Shown here piece after piece: positions 1-13,804 of a stretch of 64,000 bases of DNA; position 1 is the first letter of the stretch; every line of letters begins with the position of its first letter. The notes beneath the pieces were generated by a model. The model was given only the letters and a program-made list of their open reading frames with translations. It ran no database searches and was not told the DNA's origin. Source of the DNA: Casuarina equisetifolia (taxonomy: Eukaryota > Streptophyta > Magnoliopsida > Fagales > Casuarinaceae). The translations under genes and the position numbers were made by a program. The stretch lies in contig CM052356.1 of assembly GCA_028551475.1 (NCBI GenBank), positions 32,515,501 to 32,579,500 of the forward strand, in the 5' to 3' direction.

Positions 1-270
1 TGCTGATCAAAAGCCTGACAGAAAAAGAAAGGAAAAGGAGCTGGCCTTAAGCCCCAATAACAAAATAAGAGGAAGGAAACATAACAAGTACTGTAAAAAA
101 TATACTGCCTACCAGACGCATATAAGCAATGCGCTTTTCCAGAAGATACTTTTCATTGCGTATGTGTGCTTCCTGTCACCATGGTTAATATTAGTGTCTT
201 TAATGAACATATAAGTGAAAAGAATAAATATTATCGAGAGAACATACATGAAAAAAAAAAAAAAAAACAA

Positions 271-334
271 AGAAGAAGAAGAAGAAGAAGAAGAAGAAGA
301 AGAAGAAGAAGAAGAAGAAGAAGAAGAAGAAGAA
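271..334. repeat. (AGA)n microsatellite
   Basis: About 64 bp of uninterrupted AGA triplets follow an A-rich stretch. The poly-arginine reading frame through it is an artefact. It lies beyond the last visible exon of the minus-strand gene at 387-1900, in what is probably an intron. Confidence 0.95.
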
Positions 335-386
335 ACAAGATATTACTCATCCAAGTAAGGTGAGGTGATTAAACTTGCCAGTTTAC

Positions 387-1900
387 CTTGACAGAATAAT
401 CTGCAAGATGCTTCCGTAATTGCATAATCTCTTCTTCATGTTCCCGAATCTTAATAATGAGATCCTATACAAAATAGGGAAATGGCCCACTAAACATTTA
501 CCTGTACAAAGTCACAAATTCTAGAACTATATGATTATACCTGCTTCCAAAGACTGCCACTATTATTTATGTCAGCCATGGGAATCAACCCATGTCCAGA
601 TAAATTGAACTGCGGATCATATTCACCTTCCATTTGATACCTAAGACAAACACACGTTGTTTTCTGAAATTATAGAGATATAGAATCGCACAAATTCTTG
701 TTAGCAACAGAAAGTTACTTTTTTATAAGAGAAATAAAGTTTAATATAACCTGATTTGCTTAATCCATTCTTTCTTGATTATATCTTTTACAAAATGCCT
801 TTGGAAGATAAAATTAGCTGCATAAAAAGCCAATAATCATCTCTATTTGTTGTGAATACCTGCCCGGAGAGAAGGATGTTGTAGAGGGCGAAGGAAACTG
901 AGTGAACCCAGTGTTATCTGCAGGCGGTGTGCCAGCAGGAAACACCCTTAACGTCCCGTTGACCTTGCTGCTCTCAGAGTGGCTTTCAGCAGGGCTTTCT
1001 ACAACAGCATCACTGTTTGATTTCAAATCTGGATGTAGAGCTAGAGGACCAGGTGGACCAGCCATAGAAGCGTTGCCAATGCTCTTAACCTTATCTTCTT
1101 GATTACCTATAGAGGGAAATGGTTGATGGGCTTCGTAGGATCCATGAATGCGATCATTCCAGGCATCAATAGGACGAGGTCTTTGAGCCGCCGACTCATC
1201 TGCTTTCTGCCGAATAGTCCACATTACGAAATATCAACCAATCACAATTTACGATTGAAACTATACGTTCAATGAGGATTAAAAGAACATGCACGTAGTG
1301 CACGGATACAAAGAAATCACAAGCTAATAATCACAAAAATCTGACTATCAATAGGCTTCTCACAACAATCATGAGAAATTTCTCAAATTGCAAAACAATA
1401 TGAATTCGAAATTAATTTGAAAGCAGAACTGTTGGTTGCAGGAAGACAGGAAGCATTCAGAAGTTAAGCTTAATCGCAGGCCACAAACTTGGTTAGTCTT
1501 AATGAAGTTGATTCCTTCCTTCGTCTTTCTTCTTTTTTAATGAAGGTAGTCTTAGGAATGCCAAACAGTAGCAGATTATGATTTCGATAGTACACTTGGA
1601 AACTTTTGCAGAAGGCAAAGAAAGATGGTAATACTACAAGGGTAGATAAGTGGCGCATACATATCTATCGAGTTCAAGAATTTTCTGGTGAAGCTCGTTC
1701 CTAAAGCCAGTATTCTCTTCAACCAGTTGTCTGATGGTGGCCTCCGCGGCTTCCACGGCTTTCATCACCTGAAACAAGCTGTCGTTGTTGTTGTTGTTGG
1801 TGGCGGTAGTGGTGGTAGCGGGGGTAGCGGCCGCCGCGGCGGTGACCGCCAAGCCGGAGAATTTCTCAGTCAATTTCTCATCATCGTATCCATTCTCCAT
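387..1900 (-). CDS. Plant coiled-coil protein of unknown function, 5' exons (partial)
   Basis: Four exons on the minus strand can be read with consistent splice phases: 1661-1900, 860-1206, 541-640 and 387-464, giving 255 codons. The start ATG at 1900 opens MENGYDDEKL. The N-terminal region has an alanine run, a threonine run and an asparagine run (about residues 20-40). A heptad-like helix follows (residues 45-80, containing AAEATIRQLVEEN and ELHQKILELDRY). Exon 2 is rich in Pro and Ser; exon 4 is again helical (IREHEEEIMQLRKHLADYS). This pattern of two coiled-coil segments around a disordered middle is typical of plant-specific scaffold-like proteins, but I do not recognise the family with certainty and assign no function. 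The last donor (GTAAAC, read on the minus strand) shows that the gene continues below position 387; the next exon was not found in the window. It is divergently oriented to the TDP1-like gene. Exon calls rest on GT-AG sites and phase closure. Confidence 0.72.
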
Positions 1901-3261
1901 CTCTGTCTTCTTGGATTGTGTGATAAATTAACGAACGACGTCCTTAAGAAAAACCAAAGGAAACCAAGCCAATTAATAATCAACAAATTCCATTGGAGTA
2001 CGATTGGACGGAGAAGAAGCTCATACGGAGTAGCTGTTGTGGACTCGCTCAGGTCTAGGGCTAGGGCTATGGCCTGAAGGCTCTCTCGGAGACAGATGTT
2101 TTTGGTTTATCACATACAAGACTCACACAAAGATCTACGGCAGACTGTACAATGTAGTAATAGACGTATGTACATACGAACCTTTCTCTTCACTCTTCTT
2201 CTCCCCAATGAAAGCCCTCGTTTTTCATCATTTTCTTTTTGCTTCCTTTTTTCGCTTTCTTCGGCTAAACTAATCACTAAGGAGTAATCAACTCCTCCCT
2301 CAGACCAATGAGCAGACTCGATTACACGTAGCACACCCTTCGGCGCCTCATAATTCCAGCACCGGATAATTATTTTGTTGATTATTGCTCATTATTGCTG
2401 GCGTGAAGTCCTTTTTCTTCTGCAAATATTGCTCATAGGAAGAATTCATTAAATCTCTAACTAGATTTTTACAAATTCAAATTGTATGACAATTATAGGA
2501 AGGTGTTTAAAGTAGCTTGAAATAGACCTGTGACATGACTGAATTAGAATCTTAGAGTACGTCTTTTCACGTGCAATGGCCAAGATTTCACAACTACGAG
2601 GCATCAAAGTAAAGCAGAAGATTCATTTCAAGAGGTTCTTGCCAGCCTACCAATAACTAAAAAACGAATCGGAGGAATTAGATTGCAGTCAAGCCAAGTT
2701 GGATAAAGATTAAAGATTAAAGATTATAGATTAAATATTTTGAACTTGTTCTAATAAATGATCTATCTGTTAGGACGAGTTACTTAATTGACTCATTCAT
2801 TTAATTTACTCCAAACGCCTCACTCGAACCGCGGGGTTGATTTTAGGTCCAAATGTGGTCACCAGGCCCGTTGAATTGCGGACAGGCTCTGTCACGCCGA
2901 CCCGGCCCACATTTATGAGTCGCCATCGCGGAGGTTCCCAACGTCTTTCCCGAGTGGCGTATTTTTTCTTTCCCTCTCTTTGCCAACCCGATTCTCTCCC
3001 GGCACTTTTTCGGGGACCTGCTTCTTCTTTCATCTCTTTTGTCAATTGATTCTTTGAAAAAATTTCCAGCGAACGGTGCCTTCTTCCCGACCTCTATCTG
3101 TTCCATATTTTTGCTTCCCTCGCTACAATTGGATACCCTTTTCCTGTGCAAGACTACAGCATTATTTATTTTTTTGTTCCCAGATTGACTGAGGTTGATA
3201 TTATCAGTAATCATTAGGATATTCTCCTCTCCTTTGCTTGCATGCGGTGCTATCTGTTTTT
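1901..3261. promoter_or_regulatory. Divergent intergenic region between the coiled-coil gene and the TDP1-like gene
   Basis: This 1.36-kb stretch lies between two start codons on opposite strands, so it must carry both promoters and 5' UTRs. The last 450 bases (2810-3261) are richer in C and T and look like the TDP1 leader. Several open frames on both strands lack any family resemblance and are not called. I see no clear TATA box or named regulatory motif that I would defend. Confidence 0.5.
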
Positions 3262-6200
3262 ATGGAATACGTTGATTTGTCTCAGACAGGTACGAACGGT
3301 GTCAAGAATGCTAATAAGAAGAGAGGCGATTCTTGCACTTCGGGTCCATCCAGGAAGAAGATATCAAGAAATACAGAATCAGCATTGCTTGATCTCAAGA
3401 ACCTGGGTGACCCTCTCATCGCCTCAACCATCCGTCTCGAAACGGACAAGCCTTACACAATCGGCCGCAGCGCACGGCTATGTCAATTGGTCTTTAATGA
3501 TCGCCGCGTCAGTAAGCAACATTGCCAGATTCTCTTTGATGCTTCCCTCCGAAAACTCTATCTTCTGGACGGAGCCTTTTCGCTTTCTCCTGCTACTAGT
3601 AGTCTTGGTAGTTCTTATATTCCCAATCGCTACAGGAATGGTCTTGGACTTGTTCATTCCGATAATCCAGAGGCTCGGGTCAGGGCTTCTTTGAATGGCG
3701 TATTTGTCAATGGGGTTCGGATTAGAAAGGGCTTAGTCTTTGAGTTGTCCGCAGGAGATGAGGTCCTGCTTGTTTGTGCAAATAATCGAGGTCTTTGTGG
3801 TTCTCGGCTTCCCGTAGGCTTTTCAATCCAAAGGATTGTTTTCGAGGGGGCGCTGTTGGATGAGCGCAATAATGTTCCATTGCCTATTACCTTCCATGGA
3901 CACTCCCAGGCACCCGGGTCAAGTGGCAAATCCTGTGAAAGGATTTTCGCTTTGAAGGCTAACAGTTCTGCATCTTCTAGACTAAACCGGGATGCCCTTA
4001 ATAGAGCAAACTTTCTTTCAACTTGGTGCAGAGACATATTGCAAAGTGATGACCCCATTTCTTGCATTCGACGATATCCTTTTTCTGTTCAGCAAAGTCC
4101 AGTTGGTGAAGACCCCAGTAGACAAGTTGTAGCTGTAAAGATAGACAGCAATCATCATACAGAAAAAGTTTCTGCACCAGGAGACCATTCTTATCATAAA
4201 GATTGTTTTGGAATTCCTTACCCCGTTAATCCTAGGACTTCATTATTGAGTCCTGTGGGCAAGGACAATCCTCCTCATTGTGATGGTGTCGAGTGGGACA
4301 AAACTTCTGGCAACATTTGTCCACCACCTGGAAAGAATTTTTACTTGAACCGTCTCCAAAATTTGGAACAAAATTTACCTAGTCATCATGCTTTAGTTTC
4401 CTTGCCGGAACTCCTGCATCCCGTAGAAAGCATCTCACGGATATTCATTGCGACATTTACAAGTGATATCCTATGGTGCGGTTTCCTATATCATTCCATT
4501 GTTTGCCTTTTATTCTATGAAATTCTTTTGTTTAGTCCCACGCCCTCTACTTTGTTCTTTTTGAATAATGAGTATATCTCGTTCGTTTTCCTGTCTATGC
4601 ATATAGTGTTAACCATGACAGTAACTTGTCTTTTTTATAGGTTTTAGAATTTCTATGGTAGTTTTTGTGAACCTTCAATTTACTTATATGTTGCTGTTTT
4701 TTTTTTTTTTTTAACACTATCCTATGTCTTAACTCTTCCAATTTTGCTACTTGTTACCAATTCTAACTGAAGTTTTGAAATAGGTTTTTGTCATATTGTA
4801 AGATTCCCTGCCATCTGCCTGTTACACTTGCTTGTCATGACACTGAGCGATGTTGGAGTTCAGCACCTGACAAAAGATCCTCTGTGCCATACCCAGATTT
4901 TCCGAATTTAGTTGTAGTGTAAGTGTTATATTCCTGCTCTTTATTCTTTTTAAGAGGAAAAATGCTTGTGTGGATGATTTAGAGCACACAGCAAAGGATG
5001 CGTCTTTTAATAATGTATGCTTCTGTAAATTAATCCTCCTGTTTTAATAGGTATCCCCCTTTTCCTGAGGCTGTAGCTTTTGGTAAAGACAGCAAGAAAC
5101 AAGGCATTGCTTGCCATCATCCAAAATTGCTTGTTTCTCAAAGAGAAAATAGTATTCGTGTTATCATTACTTCTGCTAATTTAGTGGCAAACCAGGTGAC
5201 CGCTAAGCTTGAGATTTTTGTTCTTTTATGTTGTATGAGGTGTTCGTTGCATTTGAAGTTTGCTGTCTTTGATGTAGGGGGCCTATCATGCATCAAGTGC
5301 TGCATGGGTGCTTAAGAACTATGATAGATTTGACTTCAATGTGTGCACTGGATGACTGTTAGTGAGATATCAGTTTCCTCAGACTTATTTTGGGTTGGAT
5401 TTTGTGACATCATTATCTGGCCCTGTAGAAAGTTCTATGTAGGAACTGATTGAAAGGACCATTTGATGATTATATCTTGTAATGCTATGATTTTGATGGG
5501 TAGTCTTTAAGTTTGTGACCTTGGTGGCCCCTGCAATCAAATAAACAAGATATCAGCATGTATTTTTAATCTAAGGTTGTGATTCACTAAATAAATATCT
5601 TCAGGTGGAATGAAAGAAAAGCTAGAGATGCAGTGAAGTGACTGGATAAGAGCATTACATAAAGTAAAACGTAGGTCATTATTGTTTTTGTTGCACTGGA
5701 TTCTTTTTTCCTAATAAAACTGTCTTTTGGGTGAACTGAATGGTTATCATGTTATGCATTAATGGAAAAAATCTGTAAGATGAGAATTGAAATGGCTAAG
5801 ATGAGACATTTTTACAAGGCATATAATAACATGTTTGTTTGGCAGGTGCTAGATATTTCAATGGAATTTGTAATCTGTTGTATCCAATTTGGAGAAAAAA
5901 AAAAGGCTTTTAAACAATGGAAAAAAGAAGTTTAATTCTTGTTATCTCCTCTATTAATTTTAGTTTATTTTATTGGCATTATACACTGTTTTGATTTTTT
6001 ATTCTCTACATTTTTTCTCCAGCATTGTTTCACTCAGTGTTTGTTATGTACCTGCAGTGGAAAAAAGTGACGAATACCATTTGGTGGCAGGACTTTCCTC
6101 GCAGAAGTTCACCTGATTATTCATCCCTTTTTACCCAAATAAGTGGCAGGGATATACATAAAGGTTCAAATTCTGATTTTGCAGCTCAGCTGGCCAGATT

Positions 6201-7505
6201 TATGGCATCTCTTGTGACTGATGTACCCAGCCAGATCCATTGGGTTATTGATCTGACAAAGTATGACTTTGGAAGAGCTGACGGGCATCTAATTGCTTCA
6301 GCACCTGGGATTCATTCTTACATAGGTCCCTCAATGATTGAAAGCACTCAATTCTTACCTGTAAGTGTTTTCAATTTTGCTAAGATTTTGCCTGAGTTTT
6401 TAAGATGTGAAAAGCTAGTTTCACATGTTGACATTTCCTCATTGGTTTCTATATGCATAGATTATATTTCTTTGTTGATTTTTTTGGCTTGAAATTCTCA
6501 GCTTAGCCCAAGGCAAAATTGATGCTTCTTTCATAGTTGCATCTTTTTGGAGGTTGAACTTTGGACCTCAACCTGGATACAGATTGTGTAGACACTTAAG
6601 TGAACTTTTTTTTTCTTTTCTTCCTTTTATTTTCTGATGTCTTTTAGATGGAATTGGGTTCAATGTTTTATTTTGTAGATGTGCTGTTTTTAAAAGAAGC
6701 AATTTATAGCTGGAGCATTTCGGTGATATTGATTGGAGAGACTTGACAATTGTGAGATGGAAGGGTCTGACAGGACGGTTTTTAATTTTGTCATTTTACT
6801 ATTGTGACAGGCTAATCACTGGGCATCGAGTTCATCTGGTATGAAGTTCCTTGGTGCAGCTGAAGCATCTGTTGTTGGTCTAAGTCACCTTTTTCAATCT
6901 GCCACTGACTCAAATGGTGTACAGCTTAAGAAACTAGCTGCTTTTCTTGGTAAATCTTGTGGAAAAGCATATGTGATGTCAGAGATTGTCTTGAGAAGAA
7001 ACAAAAATGTGCCTGTGGATCCAAATGCTGTGAGTGTTCTTGTGCCTAACCCAGATGAGTTCTCAAAGGGAGGTAATGTTTACAGTGCTTTCCTAGCTAT
7101 ATTTCTATGGTATAGTTCTGTTATGGAGTGAGTGGTTTGCAAAAGATGTGTTCTTTTGGTGTGCTCTGGTTTGCAGAATTGACTGTGTGGAGTTCCCTTC
7201 CAAGTGGCAGTATGTCTTCGTTGGGCTTCATCATTACAAGGTGCTGCAATGGCATACAAGTCCAATCAACAGAAAAAGTTTTTTTTTTTTTTTAAAAAAA
7301 CATTGTTTGGTGTGCCACTTGTGTTGCAATGAGGGAGAGTTGATTTTTCATCTTTTTTTGCATCTTTTTTTTTTTGGAATGGTTTCATTTTCTGGAATGT
7401 GGAAGAGGGGAGTTAGGGAGAGGAAAGTGCTGTGGCTTTGGGACAAGTGCCCTTATGAATTTTAGGGTGTATTAGGGTGATTGTACAAGTCACACTTTAG
7501 AGTTT

Positions 7506-7536
<31 letters not shown>

Positions 7537-10500
7537 CGGGTGGGGGAGTGGTTAATACCATCATTTTGGGAACTTTATTTTCTTTGCTTGCATATTTCCC
7601 GGTTTGATTCTCCTTTCTCTCTTATTTTAAATTTCTTTATGTTCTTGTCTATGTGCTGTGTAGTCTCCTCTCCCCTTTTTTTCCTAGGGAAAGTTTAATT
7701 TATAAGCAAAGTTCACTGTTATCCAATAGGTGTATTGGATGCCCTTTTATCATTATAATATTGCCTTGCACTTTTAAGTTGGGAAGCTTCAAGATATACA
7801 TTGTAATCAGGCGTTTAGAGTTTACATTTTTGTAGATATTCCCATAGAGTTTTATACTTCAATAGTTGCTTTTCATGTTCAACTGTTTATTCCCTTCAAC
7901 ACTTCATTGAGAACGCTTTTCAGTGGAGCTTTAGGTAACACTACACTTTACAAGATAGTGTTAATTATGATTGATCTCAAGTGGCTTTGAGGGGTATGAT
8001 TGTAATACTTCACGGGATATAAGTGTTAATTATCCCATTGAACAGGGATAACATCAGAAAGCACTGGCCTCTTCCATGGCTAGTGGTCCCATATGGCACT
8101 GAAGAAAAGCACTTGCTGATACGTTTTGGCCCCTTCATTGATTATATGTTAGGAACAATTAGTTTATATAAGTGACAATATGAGTTCAAAATTTAACTTC
8201 GACTAATTATTTTGGAATATAACATACATGAAGTTAGCACTTCCATAGATTGTAACATTGTTAGTATTAGTCTTAACTCTTATTTTTACATATGCATCTT
8301 TGATACTAGTCAAGATTGTAGCAGTGTTTGTATTAGTCATGACTCTTATCTTTGTTTACACATGCTTCTTTTATACTATGATTATTCATGTTGTTGCCAC
8401 CAAGTAACGGTATTGCTTTCTTTCTTACGTTAGATTGTGTCCAGCTTGGCTTCCTACCCAGAAACGTTGCAAAATGGGTTTCTCCACTGTGGGATATTGG
8501 ATTCTTCAGATTCTCTGGATGTATTTGTCCTAAAGAAGCGCTTGCTGCTGCTTTAGGACGAAATGGCATGAACACAAGATTGATATTGTATGTGTCACAG
8601 GTACGATAATTCTGCTATTTGTTGGACATGTTTTGATGACACATACACTTTGGCTTTACATAAATGATGGCATGCCTTGGAGTAGGTGTGTATCAAAGTC
8701 AAGGTGTTGTCTTTTGCAGGGGCCTTATTTTCAAGATATTTCAAAAATGACGCAGCTTAAACATGGTCATGCATTTTGCTCTCTAATAGCTTCAGTTCAA
8801 GGTAGCTTTGGACTGTGGCGGCTGCAAGAGGTATGGTAATAAAGTTTGAAGAACTCACCTTAACATTATCGAGCTAATTATTCTCTTTTCATCTTTTAAT
8901 CAAATTCCGTTGTAGATGGTATGCTTGTGATAGAAAATCTGTGTTTAGGTGCATGAACTGTTAGCACATTGCTCTAAAGAAACCTTACAGGTTAGATCCA
9001 GTAACCATGGATAGGTGTACCTCAGCCATGGTCACTTGGTAATCTAGTGAATATGGCTAGTTGTTGTTGGATTAGCTAGCTATAACTATAAGAAAATGTT
9101 TAAACGAAAAAAGTATAGAAAAGACTCTGTGAACTCTTGTTTAGATTGTATAGAAATTTGTATGACTGCATGTACTCTTGTATATACGCTTGTTTATATA
9201 GAAAATTTTACCATATGCCAGTGCAGTTTTTAGATTTCGTCCTCTGAGTACTTAAATGAGCTGAGTAATTTGCATCAACTTGCTTTTTTCTGTGAAGTGC
9301 TGATATTAATTTTCTTGGTTTGTCTTGACTAGGTCTTAGATCAATATAGGTGGCCTGAATCATTGGAGTCTGATTTCATTTATGGTAAGCACATATTTTG
9401 TACTTTTAATTAATATAGGTTTTGTTCAAACGTTAGTTTTGGATTTTAAGGTGCATATCAATTAATCTACATATTATCTTCATTATGTATATGAGCTCTT
9501 AAAGAGGCCTATATGATCCTTTTAAATTGTGAAAACCGCAATCTATGCATGTACTTCCTCCTTTTCATCTCTCTTTTTCTGTTGTTTTTTCTCTCTCTAG
9601 TAAACTATAGCACTGCAACATCTAATCCCCAATCCATGAAAGTTTGGAAAATAAAAAGAAATGAATCACAACAAAGTCAGCAAAATTAAATCCCTGTATG
9701 GGTGATGAAGGATAATAATGCCATTTACAAATTATGGTTATGTGGCAGAAAATATGTGCATGGTACATGATTAAGTTGTGGAAAACTTTATTGGGAAATC
9801 AGGATGATGTTTAATTTATGTGTCCGAAGGTAATTATTTGAACTGAAATCTCTATGACTAAATTAATAGTGATACTTGTAGAAATTCCTACTGATAATGC
9901 CAACATTTTAGAAAGATATTTGACATTTCTTTGGTACGTATTTGTTCTTAAGGTTCATCCTCAATTGGGTCAATCAATCCACAATTTCTAGCTGCATTTG
10001 CAACCGCTTCAGGAAAGAGATCATTGCGATCTTTTGATTCTGAAGAGTCTGATCCAGAGGTCACATAATAGTTTTACAGTTTTCTCTAGATATGCTTGAA
10101 CAACAAAAGGAGGTTTGATATTGGTTTTAGCTATTGACTTTTGTTCTACGTTGGTTTTAGCTGGTTAACTTATGCTCTTGACAGTGGGGATGCTGGAACG
10201 CTAGCCAAGAATTAAAAAGTCCATCCATTAGGATCATTTTTCCTACCATTGAAAGAGTGAAGGATACATGCAGTGGAATCTTGTCTGCAAAACGTATTCT
10301 TTGCTTCTCAGAGGTATGATAGCCTTTTATGATTATTTTATTGTCTTTACATCCTACTCGTAAATTGGGTATTAAAGTGGTTGAGTTAGGGTTAAGTCAT
10401 GGTTGGCAAATGAGCTGGTCTTATGGCTGCAATTAGTGGTGTAAGCAGCTACAAGTTGATGAAATTCTAGGAAAAGAAGGGTAGAGGGAGGAGAGGGTGG

Positions 10501-12335
10501 CTTGGACTTACTCTGTAGTGTAGTTCTCACTTTCACAACCGACTGTACAATTTTGTTCAAAAAACATCAATTGGATTTCACAAGATTCTTCTTCTTAAGT
10601 TTTTGCATCTACCTCATGATTAGGTAGAATCAAGTGTTTTTCTTGGTTAAGGCAACTTTTGCTATTAGAAAGTTACATATGAGATTTTTGCTGTGGAATA
10701 TAATATGATCTGTAAATTAAGAGTGACATGCAATATGTGTTCTAGCAGTATATTCCATATGTGTAATTTGATAATCTTCGCTAGCTTAAGAAAAAATACT
10801 ATTTTCAAACAAAGTAAAGAAACTATCAGTAATCGTATTTTTAGGTTTTTTGAAACTAAACAAGAAAGTAATTATGAGTTTTGCTTTGATTCTTCTTTTT
10901 TTTTATCCATTTAAATGCATAGAGAATAAATCTTTTGCTACTTTTTGAATATTCAAACGGTGGTGAGAGTTTTCAATTGAAGATTAATTCAGTTCTAGGG
11001 CAACTAAAATTTGAATCATTGAATCTTTTTTTTTTTTGGTTAAAACTTTTAACTTGAATGCAAAATATTCTAACCCCTCTTATACATTAGAATTTCTCTT
11101 TTTGTAAAAGAAGTATGCAACTAGTGCATAAAATATGATAGATCATTATGAATTTCCTATTATTTTAGGCTTGTAAACATTTGTGACGAGTACATGATTG
11201 GCAAATGCTTGTTTTGTAATCAATCATATCACTCATCTACCTTTATTTCTTTATAATTTTTTGCTCAGAAAACGTGGCAAAGATTGAGGACTGTCGACAT
11301 ACTTTATGATGCCATTCCTCATCCCTACAATAGGGTAGGGCATCCAATGCATGTCAAGGTAACAATATATTTTCGTTTTGCAAATGAATTAAGTTGTTGT
11401 TGCATGAATAATCTCAAGGAGTTTGTTTAGTCACCACAAAACGATGTGATGAAGCGAAAAATTCCCAGAGGAAAGATTACTTTAGAGGTTATGGCCCTTT
11501 TCTTTTTTTTTTTTTCATTTTAATATTTTGAAATGGACTTATGATGAAAGTTGACGCTTTGGGAGGGTAATCTTAGAGCTTTCAGTGTTAATTAGGAAAA
11601 AGGGTCATACAGGCTTGAGTTTTTCACTGTGTTAAAAGAAGCTAGTATATCTAAATCTTCTGTTTAACCTCTAACAGAAAATATTAGAGCATGGATGAAA
11701 ATACAATTCGTGTCCTGTGTTGTGTCTGCCCCCAAAATCGTGGTCACCTAATGCTTGCCCACGTCTGAATGAGACATGAAACGATAATCTTGTTTATGCA
11801 GGTGGCGCGGAGACGTTTCGTGTCTAAGATTGATGCAGTTTCCGTTGGCTGGGTTTACTGTGGGTCACATAATTTCAGCGCAGCTGCTTGGGGACGACCA
11901 ATTTCCCATCCATTTGGTAGTCGGCATAATGGATTTGGGAGAGGCAACTCTCCGTTTGGGGGTAGGCTTCGCATATGCAACTATGAACTAGGGATTATAT
12001 TCATCTTTCCCCCGTCGGAGAGAAAGGGTGGCACTGACGAAATTTGTTCAAACTTAGATGATATTGCTATGCCTTTTGTTGTGCCTGCTCCAAAATATGG
12101 GCCTAGAGATCGGCCGGCAACAGGGCAGGCTATGAGGGAGGCGTTAGCTGAACTCACCGGGCGAGAAAGTGAAAAATATGTAGAAGTAGCTGCTACAGAA
12201 GGGATGACGGAAGAGATGCCAGATGAAGAAGAGGAAGCAATCGAGGCAACTAATTATGTTGCGAAAGAGAAGGAAGAGGAAAAGGCTTATGCAGACATGT
12301 TATGGAGTCAGGTTGACTCATCACAGAGTTGCTGA
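3262..12335 (+). CDS. TDP1: FHA domain-containing tyrosyl-DNA phosphodiesterase (TDP1-beta type)
   Basis: Twelve exons: 3262-4475, 4784-4918, 5051-5195, 6058-6360, 6811-7072, 8434-8600, 8720-8830, 9333-9384, 9953-10059, 10185-10313, 11269-11358, 11802-12335. All phases close, giving 3,249 nt (1,082 residues plus stop). An FHA phosphopeptide-binding domain spans about residues 53-160 (GR at 68-69, SKQH at 84-87). The phospholipase-D-like catalytic halves follow. The first motif is HPK at 473-475 with N493 in ITSANL; the second is HVK at 903-905 with N929 in CGSHNFSAAAWG. The C-terminus is acidic. TDP1 enzymes hydrolyse topoisomerase tyrosyl adducts from DNA 3' ends in the nucleus; plants have a distinct FHA-bearing member resembling Arabidopsis At5g07400. 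I chose the ATG at 3262 because it opens the frame running into the FHA domain; an earlier ATG at 3242 is out of frame. The palindrome boundary visible in this window (10386) falls inside the intron before exon 11. The gene looks intact. Confidence 0.93.
8247..8382. repeat. Imperfect 66-bp tandem repeat in a TDP1 intron
   Basis: Two diverged copies start with AGATTGTA at 8247 and 8313. Both continue through a shared TATTAGTC and ACTCTTAT pattern. It lies in the intron between exons 5 and 6 and has no evident function. Confidence 0.6.
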
Positions 12336-13804
12336 ACACCCATCGAGCGGAAACCTTTGTGTTGCCCATGCGCGTGCCATGTCAGCCCTATCGGTGCGGC
12401 AGCGACTAGCAAATCGACCCACGACACGCGCTCTCAACTTGCGATGGGAACCGATCCTTCTCCGTTCCTCTTGCAAAACCCTACCCTCTGGAGGATTGAA
12501 AATCTTCACGGATTATTGCATAATTTGCACGTATCTAATTGTAATTAATTGTATTTTTCTTTCTAGGTTTTGATTGATTTGTTTTATGTAAAAATTATAT
12601 ACAGATGTATTGAATTGGGAAATTCATCTTTGAAATCAAATAGGGTTTTTTTTGGCAACCGTTGTTCACCTCCTTGTGTTTTCCGACCACAAGATTATAT
12701 TAAAGTGTCTTTTATTTATTGAGAAGATGGGTCATTGGCATTATAAGTTATGCTACCTATTGCTTTAAGGTTATGTGATGATTCTCACACTTTAATATAA
12801 TATCAAAACTAGAAATGAGCTTACATTTTGTAATCTCTCATATGCCTTAAAGTTGAATTCTTTTTATGTGTAATGTTTATGTCAGCATGTACGTAAAATA
12901 GGATTTTATATTGGCCATCAATGGAACCAAATGGTAGGCTTATAATAAGAAATTTGGCATGAATATTGGGTCAAAAAAACTTAAATTTTGATACTATGTT
13001 AAGAAATATTAAGATATTTTAAAATAGAAAGTTTTGTATTTAACCTAAAAGCTAATTCAAGGATTGACACTTAAATTATTGAAGAGACTCTATACTTAAA
13101 TTATTGATTAGAATATAATTTTATTTATTTCAATTTTAGTATATCATATTAAAAAATTATTTTGTCCTCGAAACCCACATACAAGAGGACAATAATGTCT
13201 TAAAGGAGAATGAAAAGAAGCTCCTTTACGGCTCTTCAACGTTGAGGTCGGTGGTAATTGTTAGCAAGAGTTCAAAAGGAAGCAGTTAATCAATTGTCAA
13301 CGTAGTGAAAAGAGAAATTTTACCAAAGGGTGTTTTTTGGTTCATGATCTTCATGTACTGTTTAAAGAGGAAAAGGATATGGAGATGTATGTGCCCTCAA
13401 CAATTTCTCCTATGTATTTATTTATTTGTTGCCTTTTTAGGTTGGTTCATGATCTTCATGTACTGTTGCCTTAACTGTTCTTTAGGGTTGGGCGTCTTTT
13501 TGTTTCGAGTAAGGATTTTCATGAAAGTAATTACATTATAATAGAGTATGCTTGGCCAGAAGGTGCCAAAAGAAAGATGGATGGCACATAATGATTTAAG
13601 ACACTTAACTACCAACAATGAACACTACAATTTAGTTTGGATTCTAGCTTTTAGCCTTTCTTAATTTTACTGTAGGAAGCATATTTCTTTTCAATAACAT
13701 ATTTGGATTCTTCAAAAGAAAAATATTTTCTTCGCACAATTGCATATTTATTTTCGTTTGGGAAAAGATGGAGCAAAGGCTAACAAGGATGACAGAGGAG
13801 CTCG
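12336..13804. other. Intergenic region downstream of TDP1
   Basis: AT-rich, with no convincing gene. The first 250 bases probably hold the TDP1 3' UTR. A 26-bp direct repeat beginning TTGGTTCATGATC occurs at 13337-13362 and again at 13442-13467 (offset 105 bp). Open frames in this stretch resemble nothing recognisable. Confidence 0.6.

Noticed and set aside
166-363. Small frame with a long poly-arginine run
   Set aside because: It is a translation of the (AGA)n microsatellite and has no other coding sign.
7178-7273. Possible extra TDP1 exon after a TTTGCAG acceptor
   Set aside because: Exon 5 (ending 7072) joins the exon at 8434 in perfect phase and restores the conserved DCVQLGF sequence. 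Including this piece finds no matching donor or family sequence.
13337-13467. 26-bp direct repeat as target-site duplication or regulatory element
   Set aside because: The 79 bp between the copies show no insertion features. It is more likely a small local duplication.
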